This document shows positions 35,776 through 44,782 of a stretch of 64,000 bases of DNA, piece by piece. Positions within the stretch are counted from its first letter, which is position 1. Every line of letters begins with the position of its first letter. A model generated the notes under the pieces. The model was not told the origin of the DNA, did not search any database, and saw only the letters and a list, made by a program, of their open reading frames with translations. Made by a program: the position numbers and the translations under genes. The stretch is from JAPHTQ01 sp050288165 (GTDB taxonomy: Bacteria; Pseudomonadota; Gammaproteobacteria; Thiohalomonadales; Thiohalomonadaceae): the NCBI GenBank assembly GCA_050288165.1, contig JBNKDG010000003.1, positions 124,001-188,000 of the forward strand, given 5' to 3'.

Positions 35776-37059
35776 ATGAACATCTTGCTCACCGGCGCCA
35801 GCGGTTTTATCGGTTCACACCTGCTTCGTGCGCTGGTCGCGGCAGGTCACACCGTCAGGGCATGTGTACGCAATCAGGCAGCAGCCGAGAAGCACTTCCC
35901 CGGACCGGGGTATGTCATATGTGATTTCAGCAAAGATACCACCTCCCAACAGTGGCAGGAGCACCTTACGGGGATCGACATCGCCATAAACGCCGTCGGC
36001 ATCATTCGTGAAACTGGCAGCCAACGTTTCGATACCCTGCATCGTGACGCCCCCATTGCCCTGTTCAAGGCCGCGCACGATGCAGGCGTCTCCCGCATTA
36101 TCCAGATATCTGCACTTGGCGCCGATGCCTCGGCACAGAGTCATTACCACCTGAGTAAACGCGCTGCCGATGACTATCTGGCAGAACTACCACTTGATTG
36201 GACTATCCTGCGACCGTCTATCGTCTACGGTCCAGGGGCAAAAAGTATGGCGTTATTCCGTGCTTTATCAGCATTACCGCTAACACCGCAGGTAGCCGAT
36301 GGACAACAACCGGTGCAACCACTCCACATCAATGATCTTGTGCGAGTTGTCATGCATTGCCTGGAAAACGATAGACCAGTGCATAAACGTATCGATCTGG
36401 TCGGACCTCAGCCGTTGACCATGCGCGAGCTATTGCAACTGCAGCGTAACTGGCTGGGACTGGGAAGATTACGCGCACTTCCGGTTCCCTATCACTTATC
36501 TCTGGCATTTGCCGGTATAGGCGGGTTCCTCGGCAGCGCACCGGTCAATAGAGAAAGCATTGAGATGCTGCAACGTGGCAATACAGGAGACGTCAACGTT
36601 TTTATCGAGCACTTCGGATTTACGCCTCGTGCCATGGGAGAAATTCTGACAGAAACACCGGCAACCACCGCCGATAGATGGTATGCCGGACTCTATTTTC
36701 TACGTCCACTGCTACGTTTCGCATTGGCATTTATGTGGATATTCACCGGTCTCACCTCCGCCTTTTTCTATCCTGTCGAAGCCAGTTATACCATGTTGGC
36801 GCAAACCGGTATCAGCAACATACTGGTACCGCTGACGCTCTATGCTGCGGCAACGCTCGACCTGTTGCTCGGATTGGCACTGCTGTTGTCCGTACACCTA
36901 CGCATTGCAGCACTGATACAGATTGCACTGATGCTTCTCTACAGCATGATCATCAGTGTTGCCCTGCCCGAATTCTGGCTACATCCCTTCGGTCCGGTAA
37001 TAAAAAACCTGCCGCTAATCGTAGCCACTTTGATCCTGATCGTGATGGAGGAAAGCTGA
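35776..37059 (+). CDS. SDR-family NAD(P)-binding protein fused to a DoxX-like membrane domain
   Basis: I start at the ATG at 35776, one base after the previous stop and after GAGGGGAA. The 427-residue protein has an N-terminal atypical short-chain-dehydrogenase domain (NILLTGASGFIGSHLLRALV, with the GxxGxxG nucleotide-binding pattern; no clear YxxxK) and a C-terminal part of four membrane helices from about residue 310 (LLRFALAFMWIFTGLTSAFF) typical of DoxX-like regions. Similar NmrA/YbjT-type fusions occur next to DUF2269 and DUF4166 genes. It may be a redox-linked membrane protein; the substrate is not known. The stop overlaps the next start. Confidence 0.8.
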   Translation: MNILLTGASGFIGSHLLRALVAAGHTVRACVRNQAAAEKHFPGPGYVICDFSKDTTSQQWQEHLTGIDIAINAVGIIRETGSQRFDTLHRDAPIALFKAAHDAGVSRIIQISALGADASAQSHYHLSKRAADDYLAELPLDWTILRPSIVYGPGAKSMALFRALSALPLTPQVADGQQPVQPLHINDLVRVVMHCLENDRPVHKRIDLVGPQPLTMRELLQLQRNWLGLGRLRALPVPYHLSLAFAGIGGFLGSAPVNRESIEMLQRGNTGDVNVFIEHFGFTPRAMGEILTETPATTADRWYAGLYFLRPLLRFALAFMWIFTGLTSAFFYPVEASYTMLAQTGISNILVPLTLYAAATLDLLLGLALLLSVHLRIAALIQIALMLLYSMIISVALPEFWLHPFGPVIKNLPLIVATLILIVMEES

Positions 37060-37532
37060 TGGAATACCTCGCCTTAAAATCCGTCCATATTCTCAGCGCT
37101 ATCCTGCTCTTCGGTACTGGACTGGGTAGCGCCTTCTATAAGTACTTTACCGATCGAACCGGTGTTGTCTCGGCAATTGCCGAGACAAATCGACTGGTGG
37201 TGCTGGCCGACTGGCTTTTCACTACACCGACTGTGATCATCCAGCCCATTACCGGCTACCTGATGATGCGCTTCATGGGTTGGCCGATGGATACCTCATG
37301 GTTAGCCGTTGCAACCGTGCTTTATCTGCTTGCGGGTATCTGCTGGCTTCCTGTCGTATGGCTACAGATAAAAATGCACCACACGAGTCAAAATGCGGTG
37401 GCACATGATATGTCTCTTCCATCCGCCTACCATCGTATGCGTCGCCTCTGGTTCTGGCTCGGCGTTCCCGCCTTCACCGCAATGGTCGCAACTGTTCTGT
37501 TGATGGTCTTCAAACCAACCCTGTGGGGATAA
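37059..37532 (+). CDS. DUF2269 family integral membrane protein
   Basis: The 157-residue protein starts at an ATG overlapping the previous stop (TGATG), with GGAGGAAAG just before. It has four membrane helices and the conserved opening LKSVHILSAILLFGTGLGSAF, plus the histidine-bearing helices of DUF2269 (putative haem- or quinone-linked membrane proteins, unproven). It is the third gene of the operon and is followed by the DUF4166 gene after 4 bp. Confidence 0.85.
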   Translation: MEYLALKSVHILSAILLFGTGLGSAFYKYFTDRTGVVSAIAETNRLVVLADWLFTTPTVIIQPITGYLMMRFMGWPMDTSWLAVATVLYLLAGICWLPVVWLQIKMHHTSQNAVAHDMSLPSAYHRMRRLWFWLGVPAFTAMVATVLLMVFKPTLWG

Positions 37533-37536
37533 AGTC

Positions 37537-38148
37537 ATGAGTGAGACAATACTGAAACCAGTCATCCATCAGGCACTTGGAGATAGCTGGGAGAAACTAC
37601 ATCCAGCCGTTCGCCGTCACTACAACATCAGTACCGACGGCACATCCCAACTACGTTTGACCGGCACTATGTACGAGGTTAATCACGCCACACTGATAAA
37701 ACCGTTTATCTGGAGCGCACAGATCTTCGGCGCCCTGATCCCTTACCGAGGAAAAAATGTACCGGTCACGGTCGAAAATCGCGCAGAGGAAGGACGCAAT
37801 ACTTTGTTCTGGCAACGGAGTTTTGACTTCCCCGGCAGGGAACCGTTCTATTTCCGTTCCCGTATGGAAACGCTGCGGGGAAACGAGATTGTCGAGTATG
37901 TCCGCTTCAGCCTGGGAATATGCATGAGAATGTCAGAAAAGGACGGTACACTCATCTACTCTAGCCGTGGTTATCTATGGAATATCGGCCCGTTCAAATT
38001 ACACATACCTGACTGGCTGCTGCTGGGAAAAGCGGAGATTGTCGAGCGCGGCATCGACGATGAAACCATTGAACTGGATTTCACCATCCGACATCCACTG
38101 TTCGGAAAAACCTTTACCTATTCAGGAAACTTCAGGTTGAACGCCTAA
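37537..38148 (+). CDS. DUF4166 domain protein
   Basis: The 203-residue soluble protein contains LTGTMYEVNHATLIKPFIWS, NTLFWQRSFDFPG and the C-terminal IRHPLFGKTFTYSGNF, which fit DUF4166, a family usually found with SDR-DoxX and DUF2269 genes. Its role is unknown; the beta-rich composition suggests a lipocalin-like binding fold. It is last in the operon and its 3' end overlaps the convergent MocR gene by 17 bp. Confidence 0.8.
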   Translation: MSETILKPVIHQALGDSWEKLHPAVRRHYNISTDGTSQLRLTGTMYEVNHATLIKPFIWSAQIFGALIPYRGKNVPVTVENRAEEGRNTLFWQRSFDFPGREPFYFRSRMETLRGNEIVEYVRFSLGICMRMSEKDGTLIYSSRGYLWNIGPFKLHIPDWLLLGKAEIVERGIDDETIELDFTIRHPLFGKTFTYSGNFRLNA

Positions 38149-39577
38149 ACAACTGCATCGCGATCTGACCCACCCTGCGAACCGCCGGTTCAGCATCTTC
38201 TATCGCAAGCTGTCCACAGCTGATGCGTATGTGGTGCCGGTAATCACCACTGGGGGAAAAGATCACGCCCGGTGTTACCGATATCCCAGCCTGTAGGGCA
38301 AGGTCGTGTAGTTCCACGCAATCGATCTGCGGCGGCATCTCTATCCATAAAACGAAACCACCCTGCGGACGCGTGACCAGCGTTCCCGGCGGAAAGTACT
38401 TCAGCACCAGGCTACGAATCTGTTCATTGCGCCAACGGTAGTTCTGCGCTGCCTGTCGTACCAGACGATCGTAACCACCCCGTTGCAGGTACTCTGCCAG
38501 CGCCACCTGCGACACGCCAGCGGTAGCGATGTTGCCCAGTAGTTTTAGATGGCGCAGTTGCTCCACCCAATTACCCGCCATCACATAACCGATGCGATAA
38601 CCGGGCACCAGCGTTTTGGAGAAAGAGGAACAGAGCAGGACGTTGCCACTGCGATCGAACGATTTCACCGGCGGAAGACGTGGCTGCTGAAAACTCAGAT
38701 CGCCGTAAATATCATCCTCGATCAGTGGCACATTCGCCTTGGCCACCATCTCTGCCAACCGTTTGCGATTCTCCAATGGCATACAGGAGCCGAGTGGATT
38801 GTTGAAACTGGGAATGAAGAGACAGGCGCGTACCAGATTACGATCAAGCACCTGCTGCAAGGCATCGAGATCGACTCCGTCACGGGGATGGGTGGGGATC
38901 TCCACCGCCTTCATCCCCAGCGAATCGATGGTCTGCAAGATGCCGTAGAAGGTTGGCGATTCGATGGCGATGGCATCACCCGGTTTCGCCACGGCTCGCA
39001 GCGACAGGGTCAGCGCCTCCTGGCAACCGTTGGTAATGATGATCTCTTCATCATCACAAGCACAACCTGACTCGCGCCACCGACGCAGCAAACGACGGCG
39101 CAGAAGATCATTGCCTGCCGTTTTTTCGTAACGACCCAACAGCTCCGGCGAACGGCGCAGCAGACCAGACATAATGCGGGACAGCGCCTTCAGCGGCAGA
39201 TGCTCCGCCGCGGGCACCACCGCCCCCAGATTGATCAGCTCCGGGCGGCGCGCCTCTTCCAGGATATTGATCGCCATCTGCGCGCCGGTCACCGCTCCCG
39301 GCTTCATTGACGGCCGACTCACGGCAGGCTCCGCCGCATCTTTCATCTGTGTGCAGACGAAGTAACCCGACTTGGGCCGCGACTCGATCAACAGCGCCGC
39401 CTCCAGCGATCGGTAGACCTGAAGCGCCGTACTCAGGCTGACCTTCTGCTCCTGGCAATAGCGCCGCAACGAAGGCAGGCGCTCACCTGCGCGGTAACCA
39501 CCGTTACGGATCGCCGTCGCCAGCTCACCCGCCAGGCGCTGGTAGATATAACTCTCCGCCGCATCTGTTATGGTCAT
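38132..39577 (-). CDS. MocR/GntR-type transcriptional regulator with aminotransferase domain
   Basis: The 481-residue protein joins a GntR winged helix (about 1-75: GERLPSLRRYCQEQKVSLST) to a class I aminotransferase-like domain. The PLP lysine lies in SSFSKTLVPGYRIGYV, and the conserved NPLG and DD/Y motifs are present (FNNPLG, IEDDIYGDL). MocR proteins sense PLP or amino-acid derivatives and act on promoters through direct repeats. It is divergent from phzF and the next three genes, the likely targets. No strong ribosome binding site precedes the ATG. Confidence 0.88.
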   Translation of the reverse strand: MTITDAAESYIYQRLAGELATAIRNGGYRAGERLPSLRRYCQEQKVSLSTALQVYRSLEAALLIESRPKSGYFVCTQMKDAAEPAVSRPSMKPGAVTGAQMAINILEEARRPELINLGAVVPAAEHLPLKALSRIMSGLLRRSPELLGRYEKTAGNDLLRRRLLRRWRESGCACDDEEIIITNGCQEALTLSLRAVAKPGDAIAIESPTFYGILQTIDSLGMKAVEIPTHPRDGVDLDALQQVLDRNLVRACLFIPSFNNPLGSCMPLENRKRLAEMVAKANVPLIEDDIYGDLSFQQPRLPPVKSFDRSGNVLLCSSFSKTLVPGYRIGYVMAGNWVEQLRHLKLLGNIATAGVSQVALAEYLQRGGYDRLVRQAAQNYRWRNEQIRSLVLKYFPPGTLVTRPQGGFVLWIEMPPQIDCVELHDLALQAGISVTPGVIFSPSGDYRHHIRISCGQLAIEDAEPAVRRVGQIAMQLFRRST

Positions 39578-39600
39578 ATTTCGTTTATCTGTATCTGTTA
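39563..39600. promoter_or_regulatory. ATCTGT direct repeats, candidate MocR operator
   Basis: ATCTGT occurs at 39563, 39587 and 39593 (two extended to ATCTGTTA), in the same orientation, around the mocR start in the divergent promoter region. The two adjacent copies are 6 bp apart and the third is 24 bp away. MocR proteins bind direct repeats of this kind. Confidence 0.5.
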
Positions 39601-39653
39601 CCTATCGTTGAGAAAGCGTAGCGTTATCAGCTCAAACCCACAAGGAGCGGCGC

Positions 39654-40436
39654 ATGCAACTTCCCCTCTACCAGATCGACGCCTTCACCAGCCAACTCTT
39701 CGGCGGCAACCCTGCGGCAGTCTGCCCGCTGGAGGCGTGGTTACCGGAGGAGACGATGCAGACCATCGCCAGGGAGAACAACCTCTCGGAGACCGCATTT
39801 ATCGTTCAGGAGGAAACCGGCTGGCGTATCCGCTGGTTTACCCCGGTCGCCGAGGTGAAGCTCTGCGGTCACGCCACCCTCGCCAGCGGCTGGGTCTTCT
39901 TCCACCACCTGCGCCCCGATGCGCGGGAAGTGGTATTTAGCTCCCTCAGCGGCCCGCTCACCGTCAGCCGCGATGGTGACCTGCTGACCCTCGACTTTCC
40001 CCTGCAGAAGGCCGAACCGGTCTCCGCGCCCGAAATCCTGGCCGCCGCCCTCGGCGCCGAACCGCTGGAAGTACTGGCCGCCGACGACTGGCTGATCCGC
40101 CTCGACAGCGAAGAGACGGTGCGCAACCTGCAACCGGACATGACCCTGCTGAAAAACTTGGAACGGCGTGGCGTTATCGTCATCGCCGCAGGCAACGATT
40201 GCGATTTCGTCTCGCGCTTTTTCGCGCCGAAGTACGACATCGACGAAGACCCGGTCACCGGTTCAGCACACACCAAGCTAATCCCCTACTGGGCCGAGAA
40301 AACCGGCAAACAACAACTCCACGCGCGCCAGCTCTCTGCACGTGGTGGCGAATTGTTCTGTGAACTACGCGGTGAGCGAGTACTCATTAGCGGCCATGCT
40401 GTGCCCTATCTACAGGGCACCATCACCCTTCCATGA
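39654..40436 (+). CDS. PhzF family isomerase
   Basis: The 260-residue protein starts with QIDAFTSQLFGGNPAAVCPL, typical of PhzF, and carries the catalytic glutamate segment NNLSETAFI, the GHATLASGW block and DEDPVTGSAHT. Family members catalyse isomerisation or epimerisation; the substrate here is unknown. AAGGAG is found 7 nt before the ATG. It opens a plus-strand operon with a methyltransferase and an aminotransferase and is probably controlled by the divergent MocR protein. Confidence 0.9.
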   Translation: MQLPLYQIDAFTSQLFGGNPAAVCPLEAWLPEETMQTIARENNLSETAFIVQEETGWRIRWFTPVAEVKLCGHATLASGWVFFHHLRPDAREVVFSSLSGPLTVSRDGDLLTLDFPLQKAEPVSAPEILAAALGAEPLEVLAADDWLIRLDSEETVRNLQPDMTLLKNLERRGVIVIAAGNDCDFVSRFFAPKYDIDEDPVTGSAHTKLIPYWAEKTGKQQLHARQLSARGGELFCELRGERVLISGHAVPYLQGTITLP

Positions 40437-40448
40437 AAGGAGCAGACC

Positions 40449-41234
40449 ATGTCACTCGATAACGGCGTCGTCACAGCGGAGTTCCTGCGCAAAGTTGCAG
40501 AGCGGATGCGCGCATTCAAACAGTTGAGCTACGAACACATGGAGATCACCGCGGGCGATACGGTGCTCGACCTCGGCTGCGGCCCCGGCGTGGACACGGT
40601 CCCACTGGCGGAACTGGTCGGCAGTAAAGGTAAGGTACTGGGGGTCGATGCCGACGAGAAAATGCTGGTGGAAGCAGAACAGGCCGCGAAGGACTCTGGT
40701 TGCCTGGATTGGATCGAACACCATCACGGCTCAGCCCTGGCCATCCCGCTGGATGACAATAGCGTTGCCGCCAGCCGCGCCGAACGACTGCTCCAGGTGC
40801 TACCGCCGGAGAATGAGCAACCCATTGTTGCAGAACTAATCCGCGTCACTCGCCCTGGTGGTCGCGTGGTGCTGGTCGACACCGACTGGCCCAGCGCCAG
40901 TGTTGATTTCTCCGACGTGAAACTGGAACGCCGCCTGATGGAGTTTTTCACTCTGCGCATGCGCCCCAATGGTCTTGCAGGTCGTCACCTCTCCGCTCTC
41001 TGTCGTGAACATGACCTATCGGACATTCGCATAGACGTTGTACCGATGATGCAGACGCGCTTCGACGAAACAGTATTTGGTGACTGGCTGATCGACACCG
41101 CAACGGCGGAAGGGATCATGAATGAAACCGAAGCCGAGCTTTGGCGTAACGAACTACAGCAAAGGCAGGACGAAGGGCGCTTCTACAGTTGCGTCAACAT
41201 GGTGATCGCCAGCGGACGCAAGGAGACGACATGA
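40449..41234 (+). CDS. Class I SAM-dependent methyltransferase
   Basis: The 261-residue protein has the SAM-binding motif I VLDLGCGPGVDTVPLAE (about residues 39-55), the acidic ribose-binding residues in VLGVDADEKML, and the post-I region with GGRVVLVDTDW. It belongs to the methyltransf_11/25 type; no substrate is evident. The ATG follows AAGGAG and the stop overlaps the next ATG (ATGA), so it is coupled to the aminotransferase gene. Confidence 0.85.
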   Translation: MSLDNGVVTAEFLRKVAERMRAFKQLSYEHMEITAGDTVLDLGCGPGVDTVPLAELVGSKGKVLGVDADEKMLVEAEQAAKDSGCLDWIEHHHGSALAIPLDDNSVAASRAERLLQVLPPENEQPIVAELIRVTRPGGRVVLVDTDWPSASVDFSDVKLERRLMEFFTLRMRPNGLAGRHLSALCREHDLSDIRIDVVPMMQTRFDETVFGDWLIDTATAEGIMNETEAELWRNELQQRQDEGRFYSCVNMVIASGRKETT

Positions 41235-42406
41235 ACAGCGATCTGCTAGCCCAGCGCATCGCCGGTGTACCCGCCTCTTTCATCCGCGAAATCCTCAAGG
41301 TCACGGAGCAGCCCGGCATCATCTCCTTCGCCGGTGGCCTACCCAACCAGGCACTCTTCCCGCTGGAGGCGATCCGCCGCGCCAGCGATGCGGTACTGAC
41401 CGCTGACGGCTACGCGGCACTGCAATATAGCACCACGGAAGGTCACGCTGGCCTGCGCAAATGGATCGCCTCCCGCTACAGCCAGCGCTTCGGCCTCGAA
41501 ATCCCCATCGAGCAGATCCTGATCACCAACGGTTCGCAGCAGGCACTCGACCTGCTCGGCAAAGTGTTGCTCAACCCAGGAGATCCTGTGCTGCTCGAAG
41601 CACCCGGCTACCTCGGTGCGATCCAGGCATTCACCCTCTATGAGCCAAACTTCGTTCCCATCACCCTGCGCGATGACGGCCCCGATCGGGAAGAATTGAA
41701 AACGGCGCTGTCCCGACACACACCCAAACTCTTCTACGCCGTACCCAACTTCCAGAACCCCTCCGGGATCAGCTACAGCGAAGCAAACCGCCATGCCGTC
41801 GCAGAACTGCTACGTGGAAAAAAGACCTTGCTGATCGAAGACGACCCTTGCGGCGAACTGCGCTACCGCGGCAGTGAATCCACCTCGTTCAAGCAACTGC
41901 TGCCGGAACAGAGCATCCTGCTCGGCTCTTTCTCCAAAACCGTACTCCCCTCTTTCCGTCTCGGCTGGATCGTCGCGCCGAAGTGGCTAATGGACAAACT
42001 GGTGATCGCCAAACAGTCCGCCGATCTGCACAGCAGCGGCTTCACCCAGCGCGTATTGCATCGTTATCTGTGCGACAACAATTACGATGCACACCTGCAA
42101 ACATTGATCGACAGCTACGGCACACAACAAAGAGCCATGCTCGATGCCATTCGCCGCCACTTTCAGGTAACGGTCAAACACACTGAACCGGAAGGCGGCA
42201 TGTTCATCTGGGCGACTTTGCCTGAAGGAATGTCGAGCATGGTTTTGCTGGAAAAGGCATTGAAACAACAGGTCGCCTTCGTTCCGGGCCATCCCTTTTA
42301 CATCGACAAGCAAGACAGCAACACACTACGGCTGAATTACACTAATGCCAGCATGGAAATGATCGAGCACGGCATCGCAACGTTGGGAGAAGTGATGCGT
42401 GCATAA
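41231..42406 (+). CDS. PLP-dependent aminotransferase, class I (2-aminoadipate/aromatic type)
   Basis: I start at the ATG at 41231, after AGGAG and overlapping the previous stop. The 391-residue protein has the PLP lysine in LGSFSKTVLPSFRLGW, the NPSG motif (NFQNPSG), and the N-terminal FAGGLPNQALFP stretch typical of the LysN/2-aminoadipate type. It shares this fold with the C-terminal domain of the upstream MocR regulator but lacks the DNA-binding domain. The amino donor cannot be read from sequence. Confidence 0.88.
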   Translation: MNSDLLAQRIAGVPASFIREILKVTEQPGIISFAGGLPNQALFPLEAIRRASDAVLTADGYAALQYSTTEGHAGLRKWIASRYSQRFGLEIPIEQILITNGSQQALDLLGKVLLNPGDPVLLEAPGYLGAIQAFTLYEPNFVPITLRDDGPDREELKTALSRHTPKLFYAVPNFQNPSGISYSEANRHAVAELLRGKKTLLIEDDPCGELRYRGSESTSFKQLLPEQSILLGSFSKTVLPSFRLGWIVAPKWLMDKLVIAKQSADLHSSGFTQRVLHRYLCDNNYDAHLQTLIDSYGTQQRAMLDAIRRHFQVTVKHTEPEGGMFIWATLPEGMSSMVLLEKALKQQVAFVPGHPFYIDKQDSNTLRLNYTNASMEMIEHGIATLGEVMRA

Positions 42407-42470
42407 ACCTGTCATCGTCGATGCATAACGCCTACAATTCAGTTCACTACACAATAAAAGAGGCGCCACC

Positions 42471-43094
42471 ATGAACCTCGACATCCTGCACAAAGCCGAA
42501 GATAGCTTCTTCGCCAAATACCCGGGAGGCTTCTACAACCCGGAGATGATCGCCATCGGCAAGAAACACAAAATGGAACAGATGGAGAAGCTGGCAAAAG
42601 AGAGCTTTACCGAAGAGCGTTTCAACGACCCGATGACTATCGTCGAAGATGCAATAAAACTGGTTAGCCGCTCCAGCATGGTTTCTGTTTTCGAGAAGCC
42701 ACGCTTCAGAGATTACGTCAGATCGCTCAATCGTGAAGAAAAAGCGGCCTTCGCCCATGCCCTGCATGAACTGCTGCACGGCAAACAGGAAGACGGCTTT
42801 AACCTGTTACAGGGATTACTCGTAAGAGAGAAGCTCGCCAAGTGGACACTGATGACCGTCATCCCGGCCTACTACCGTCCGCAAAAAGAGGTTTTCATCA
42901 AACCGACCACGGCAAAACTGATTATCAACAAACTGGGACTGGATCTGGAATACAAGCCAACTCCATCCTGGGAGTTCTACAAGGGCTACCGTAAGGCGGT
43001 CAACGAAATGAAAGGCAAGGTTGATAAATCCCTTGCCCCCAACAATCCGGCCTTTTGCGGCTTTCTAATGATGTCACTTGGGGATGTGCGGTAA
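42471..43094 (+). CDS. Hypothetical protein of 207 residues
   Basis: The protein is soluble, mostly helical and basic, with AGGCGCC-type sequence upstream (AAAGAGGCGCCACC ATG). It contains FFAKYPGGFYNPEMIAIGKK, an aromatic-rich start, and an LLHGKQEDGFNLLQGLL helix. There is no signal peptide, metal motif or membrane span. I do not recognise a family. It is convergent with the gene at 43137, with a strong hairpin in between. Confidence 0.7.
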   Translation: MNLDILHKAEDSFFAKYPGGFYNPEMIAIGKKHKMEQMEKLAKESFTEERFNDPMTIVEDAIKLVSRSSMVSVFEKPRFRDYVRSLNREEKAAFAHALHELLHGKQEDGFNLLQGLLVREKLAKWTLMTVIPAYYRPQKEVFIKPTTAKLIINKLGLDLEYKPTPSWEFYKGYRKAVNEMKGKVDKSLAPNNPAFCGFLMMSLGDVR

Positions 43095-43103
43095 GGAAAT
43101 GGC

Positions 43104-43126
43104 GGCGCCGACATTGCATCGGCGCC
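43104..43126. terminator. Bidirectional terminator-like hairpin
   Basis: GGCGCCGA and TCGGCGCC form a perfect 8-bp stem with the loop CATTGCA, between convergent genes. There is no T run on either side. Confidence 0.5.
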
Positions 43127-43136
43127 ACCGCCCAGT

Positions 43137-43565
43137 TTAGCCCAATGTATTGGCCGCCTCGGCCAATTCCACTGCCTGTTCGAAACTAACTTCCTTGGCA
43201 CTGGCAATGCGTTTTGATACATCGCTTAGCACCGCCGTGGAGAAGTCTTTCCACTGTCTGGCATCCAGCAAATAGATATCAGCACCATAGTGCACATGCG
43301 GGATACGCAGACCGCCGGGGAAGGGGCGAGGCCAACGAATCTTGGCAGGTAACGCGGCGGTAGTTTTCGCCTTGGTAGTCACCGTCGCCATCTCCTCCAA
43401 CGCGCCCATGTCCATGGCCGGCACACTGGGATATGAAGCCACATCCAGTGCTTTGAGTTTGTACTTTTTGATCACGTCAGCAACCATTCCCTGATGTGAC
43501 AGCCAGATATCGGCTGGCCGCCCTATCCGCCATATCAGTATCTTGCTTAAATCAAGTTGAGCCAT
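43137..43565 (-). CDS. Uncharacterised partner protein of the radical-SAM enzyme
   Basis: The 142-residue protein follows the radical-SAM gene by 89 bp on the same strand and has its own strong ribosome binding site (AAAAGGAG, 8 nt). It starts MAQLDLSKILIWR, has a helical first third, a Thr/Lys/Ala linker (VTTKAKTTAALPAKI), and then PRPFPGGLRIPHVHYGADI with two histidines near the middle, ending in a helix (SFEQAVELAEAANTLG). It has no cysteine, so it is not a Cys-based RiPP precursor. Whether it is a substrate, recognition protein or unrelated enzyme cannot be told from sequence. Confidence 0.6.
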   Translation of the reverse strand: MAQLDLSKILIWRIGRPADIWLSHQGMVADVIKKYKLKALDVASYPSVPAMDMGALEEMATVTTKAKTTAALPAKIRWPRPFPGGLRIPHVHYGADIYLLDARQWKDFSTAVLSDVSKRIASAKEVSFEQAVELAEAANTLG

Positions 43566-43654
43566 ATTACATCTCCTTTTGCATTGCCACAGATGTGGCG
43601 TCCAATCTGCACGTTGCGTGCATCAATACAGGCATCTACCTGTTCCCGTTTCAA

Positions 43655-44782
43655 TCAAGCTCGCCGTTGTACGCTATTACCCAGCGGTGAACCGGTGGCA
43701 TGATCGAAAAAGAGCTCTCCGTAATCCGCTTCAAGATTCTGATAAGTCTCCGCGGCACAGGTGATGGCGGCACGTTCTGAAGCGCACAGAAATGCCGGTG
43801 CACGGTCGTAATAACCGGAGCCAAAATAGTTTGAGCAACCGCACCAATGCATACACATCGACTTGAGGCCGCAGGTATCACAGGGGTTACTCGGTCTGAT
43901 TACCGCGACACTATCCGCGCTGTGACACTGCATCGCCTCGGTGTTGATACCGTTATCGATATGACCGATGCAATGCCTGTCATCGCCATTTCCCACCAGC
44001 CTTTCACAGGGATAGATAGCCCCGTCAGGCGTAAAGGCCAGTTCTCCACGTCCCATGCTACAGCGTTCCTGCGGCTGGTAGCCGCCACGTAGGATTACCG
44101 CAATTTTGCTGTCGATCAGGCTGATAAAATGGGGGTCGTTCTGACGGTAGTAATCCTGATAGAGGGTGGCGACATCACCATACACCTCGGTCAGGCGTGC
44201 CGCATGCTCAGGATTCCATTGCGCCGAGTAATCAGGGCTCAGGTAGATTTGGCGCAGCCCGAGTGAAGAGAAATACTCAATTGTCTGCGGTAGGGCATCC
44301 AGGCTCTCCGGACGGTAGACGGCATTGACCATAACATTACCAAAAGCATCCAGAGCACTACGCAAAGTCTGCTCAACCTTCTGCGATGACCCCTTGCCAC
44401 CGGGGTAGCGCCGAAAGCGATCATGCACTTCAGGAGATCCATCACAGCTGATACCAAAGGCAATCTTCTTGTCTCGTACAAACTTTGCAATCTCGTCATT
44501 AAATAGTGTGCCGTTACTGACCAATGTCAGTTGCACGCGTGCCGCGTCGTACTTTGGGTGTGCCTCGATCAGTGAGGTGATCTGTTTGACCCGCTCGAAC
44601 TCAATCAGCGGTTCACCGCCAAAGAAGGCGAAATCAATATTTTCGTCGACAGGGGTGCGGCTGTAGGCAAAATTGATAATTCGGTTTGCAACATCGAGCG
44701 GCATGGCGGAGCTATCCTTGCCGACATAACAGTATTCACAACGAAGATTACAATGGCGGGTGACAAGCAGTGTGTACTTCAT
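43655..44782 (-). CDS. Radical SAM protein with SPASM-like C-terminal domain
   Basis: The 375-residue protein starts at the ATG at 44782 (MKYTLLVTRHCNLRCEYCY). The [4Fe-4S] motif CxxxCxxC (CNLRCEYC) binds the radical-generating cluster. The GGEP motif (FAFFGGEPLIEF) is present. The C-terminal part has the cysteine pattern of SPASM domains (CSMGRGELAFTPDGAIYPCE, then CDTCGLKSMCMHWCGC and a last Cys in FLCAS), expected to hold two auxiliary clusters. Such proteins modify ribosomal peptides, maturases or quinone cofactors. The start has no ribosome binding site of its own; it overlaps the stop of a 24-codon ORF that has a strong one, so translation is likely coupled. A longer frame upstream does not look like protein. 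Confidence 0.85.
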   Translation of the reverse strand: MKYTLLVTRHCNLRCEYCYVGKDSSAMPLDVANRIINFAYSRTPVDENIDFAFFGGEPLIEFERVKQITSLIEAHPKYDAARVQLTLVSNGTLFNDEIAKFVRDKKIAFGISCDGSPEVHDRFRRYPGGKGSSQKVEQTLRSALDAFGNVMVNAVYRPESLDALPQTIEYFSSLGLRQIYLSPDYSAQWNPEHAARLTEVYGDVATLYQDYYRQNDPHFISLIDSKIAVILRGGYQPQERCSMGRGELAFTPDGAIYPCERLVGNGDDRHCIGHIDNGINTEAMQCHSADSVAVIRPSNPCDTCGLKSMCMHWCGCSNYFGSGYYDRAPAFLCASERAAITCAAETYQNLEADYGELFFDHATGSPLGNSVQRRA

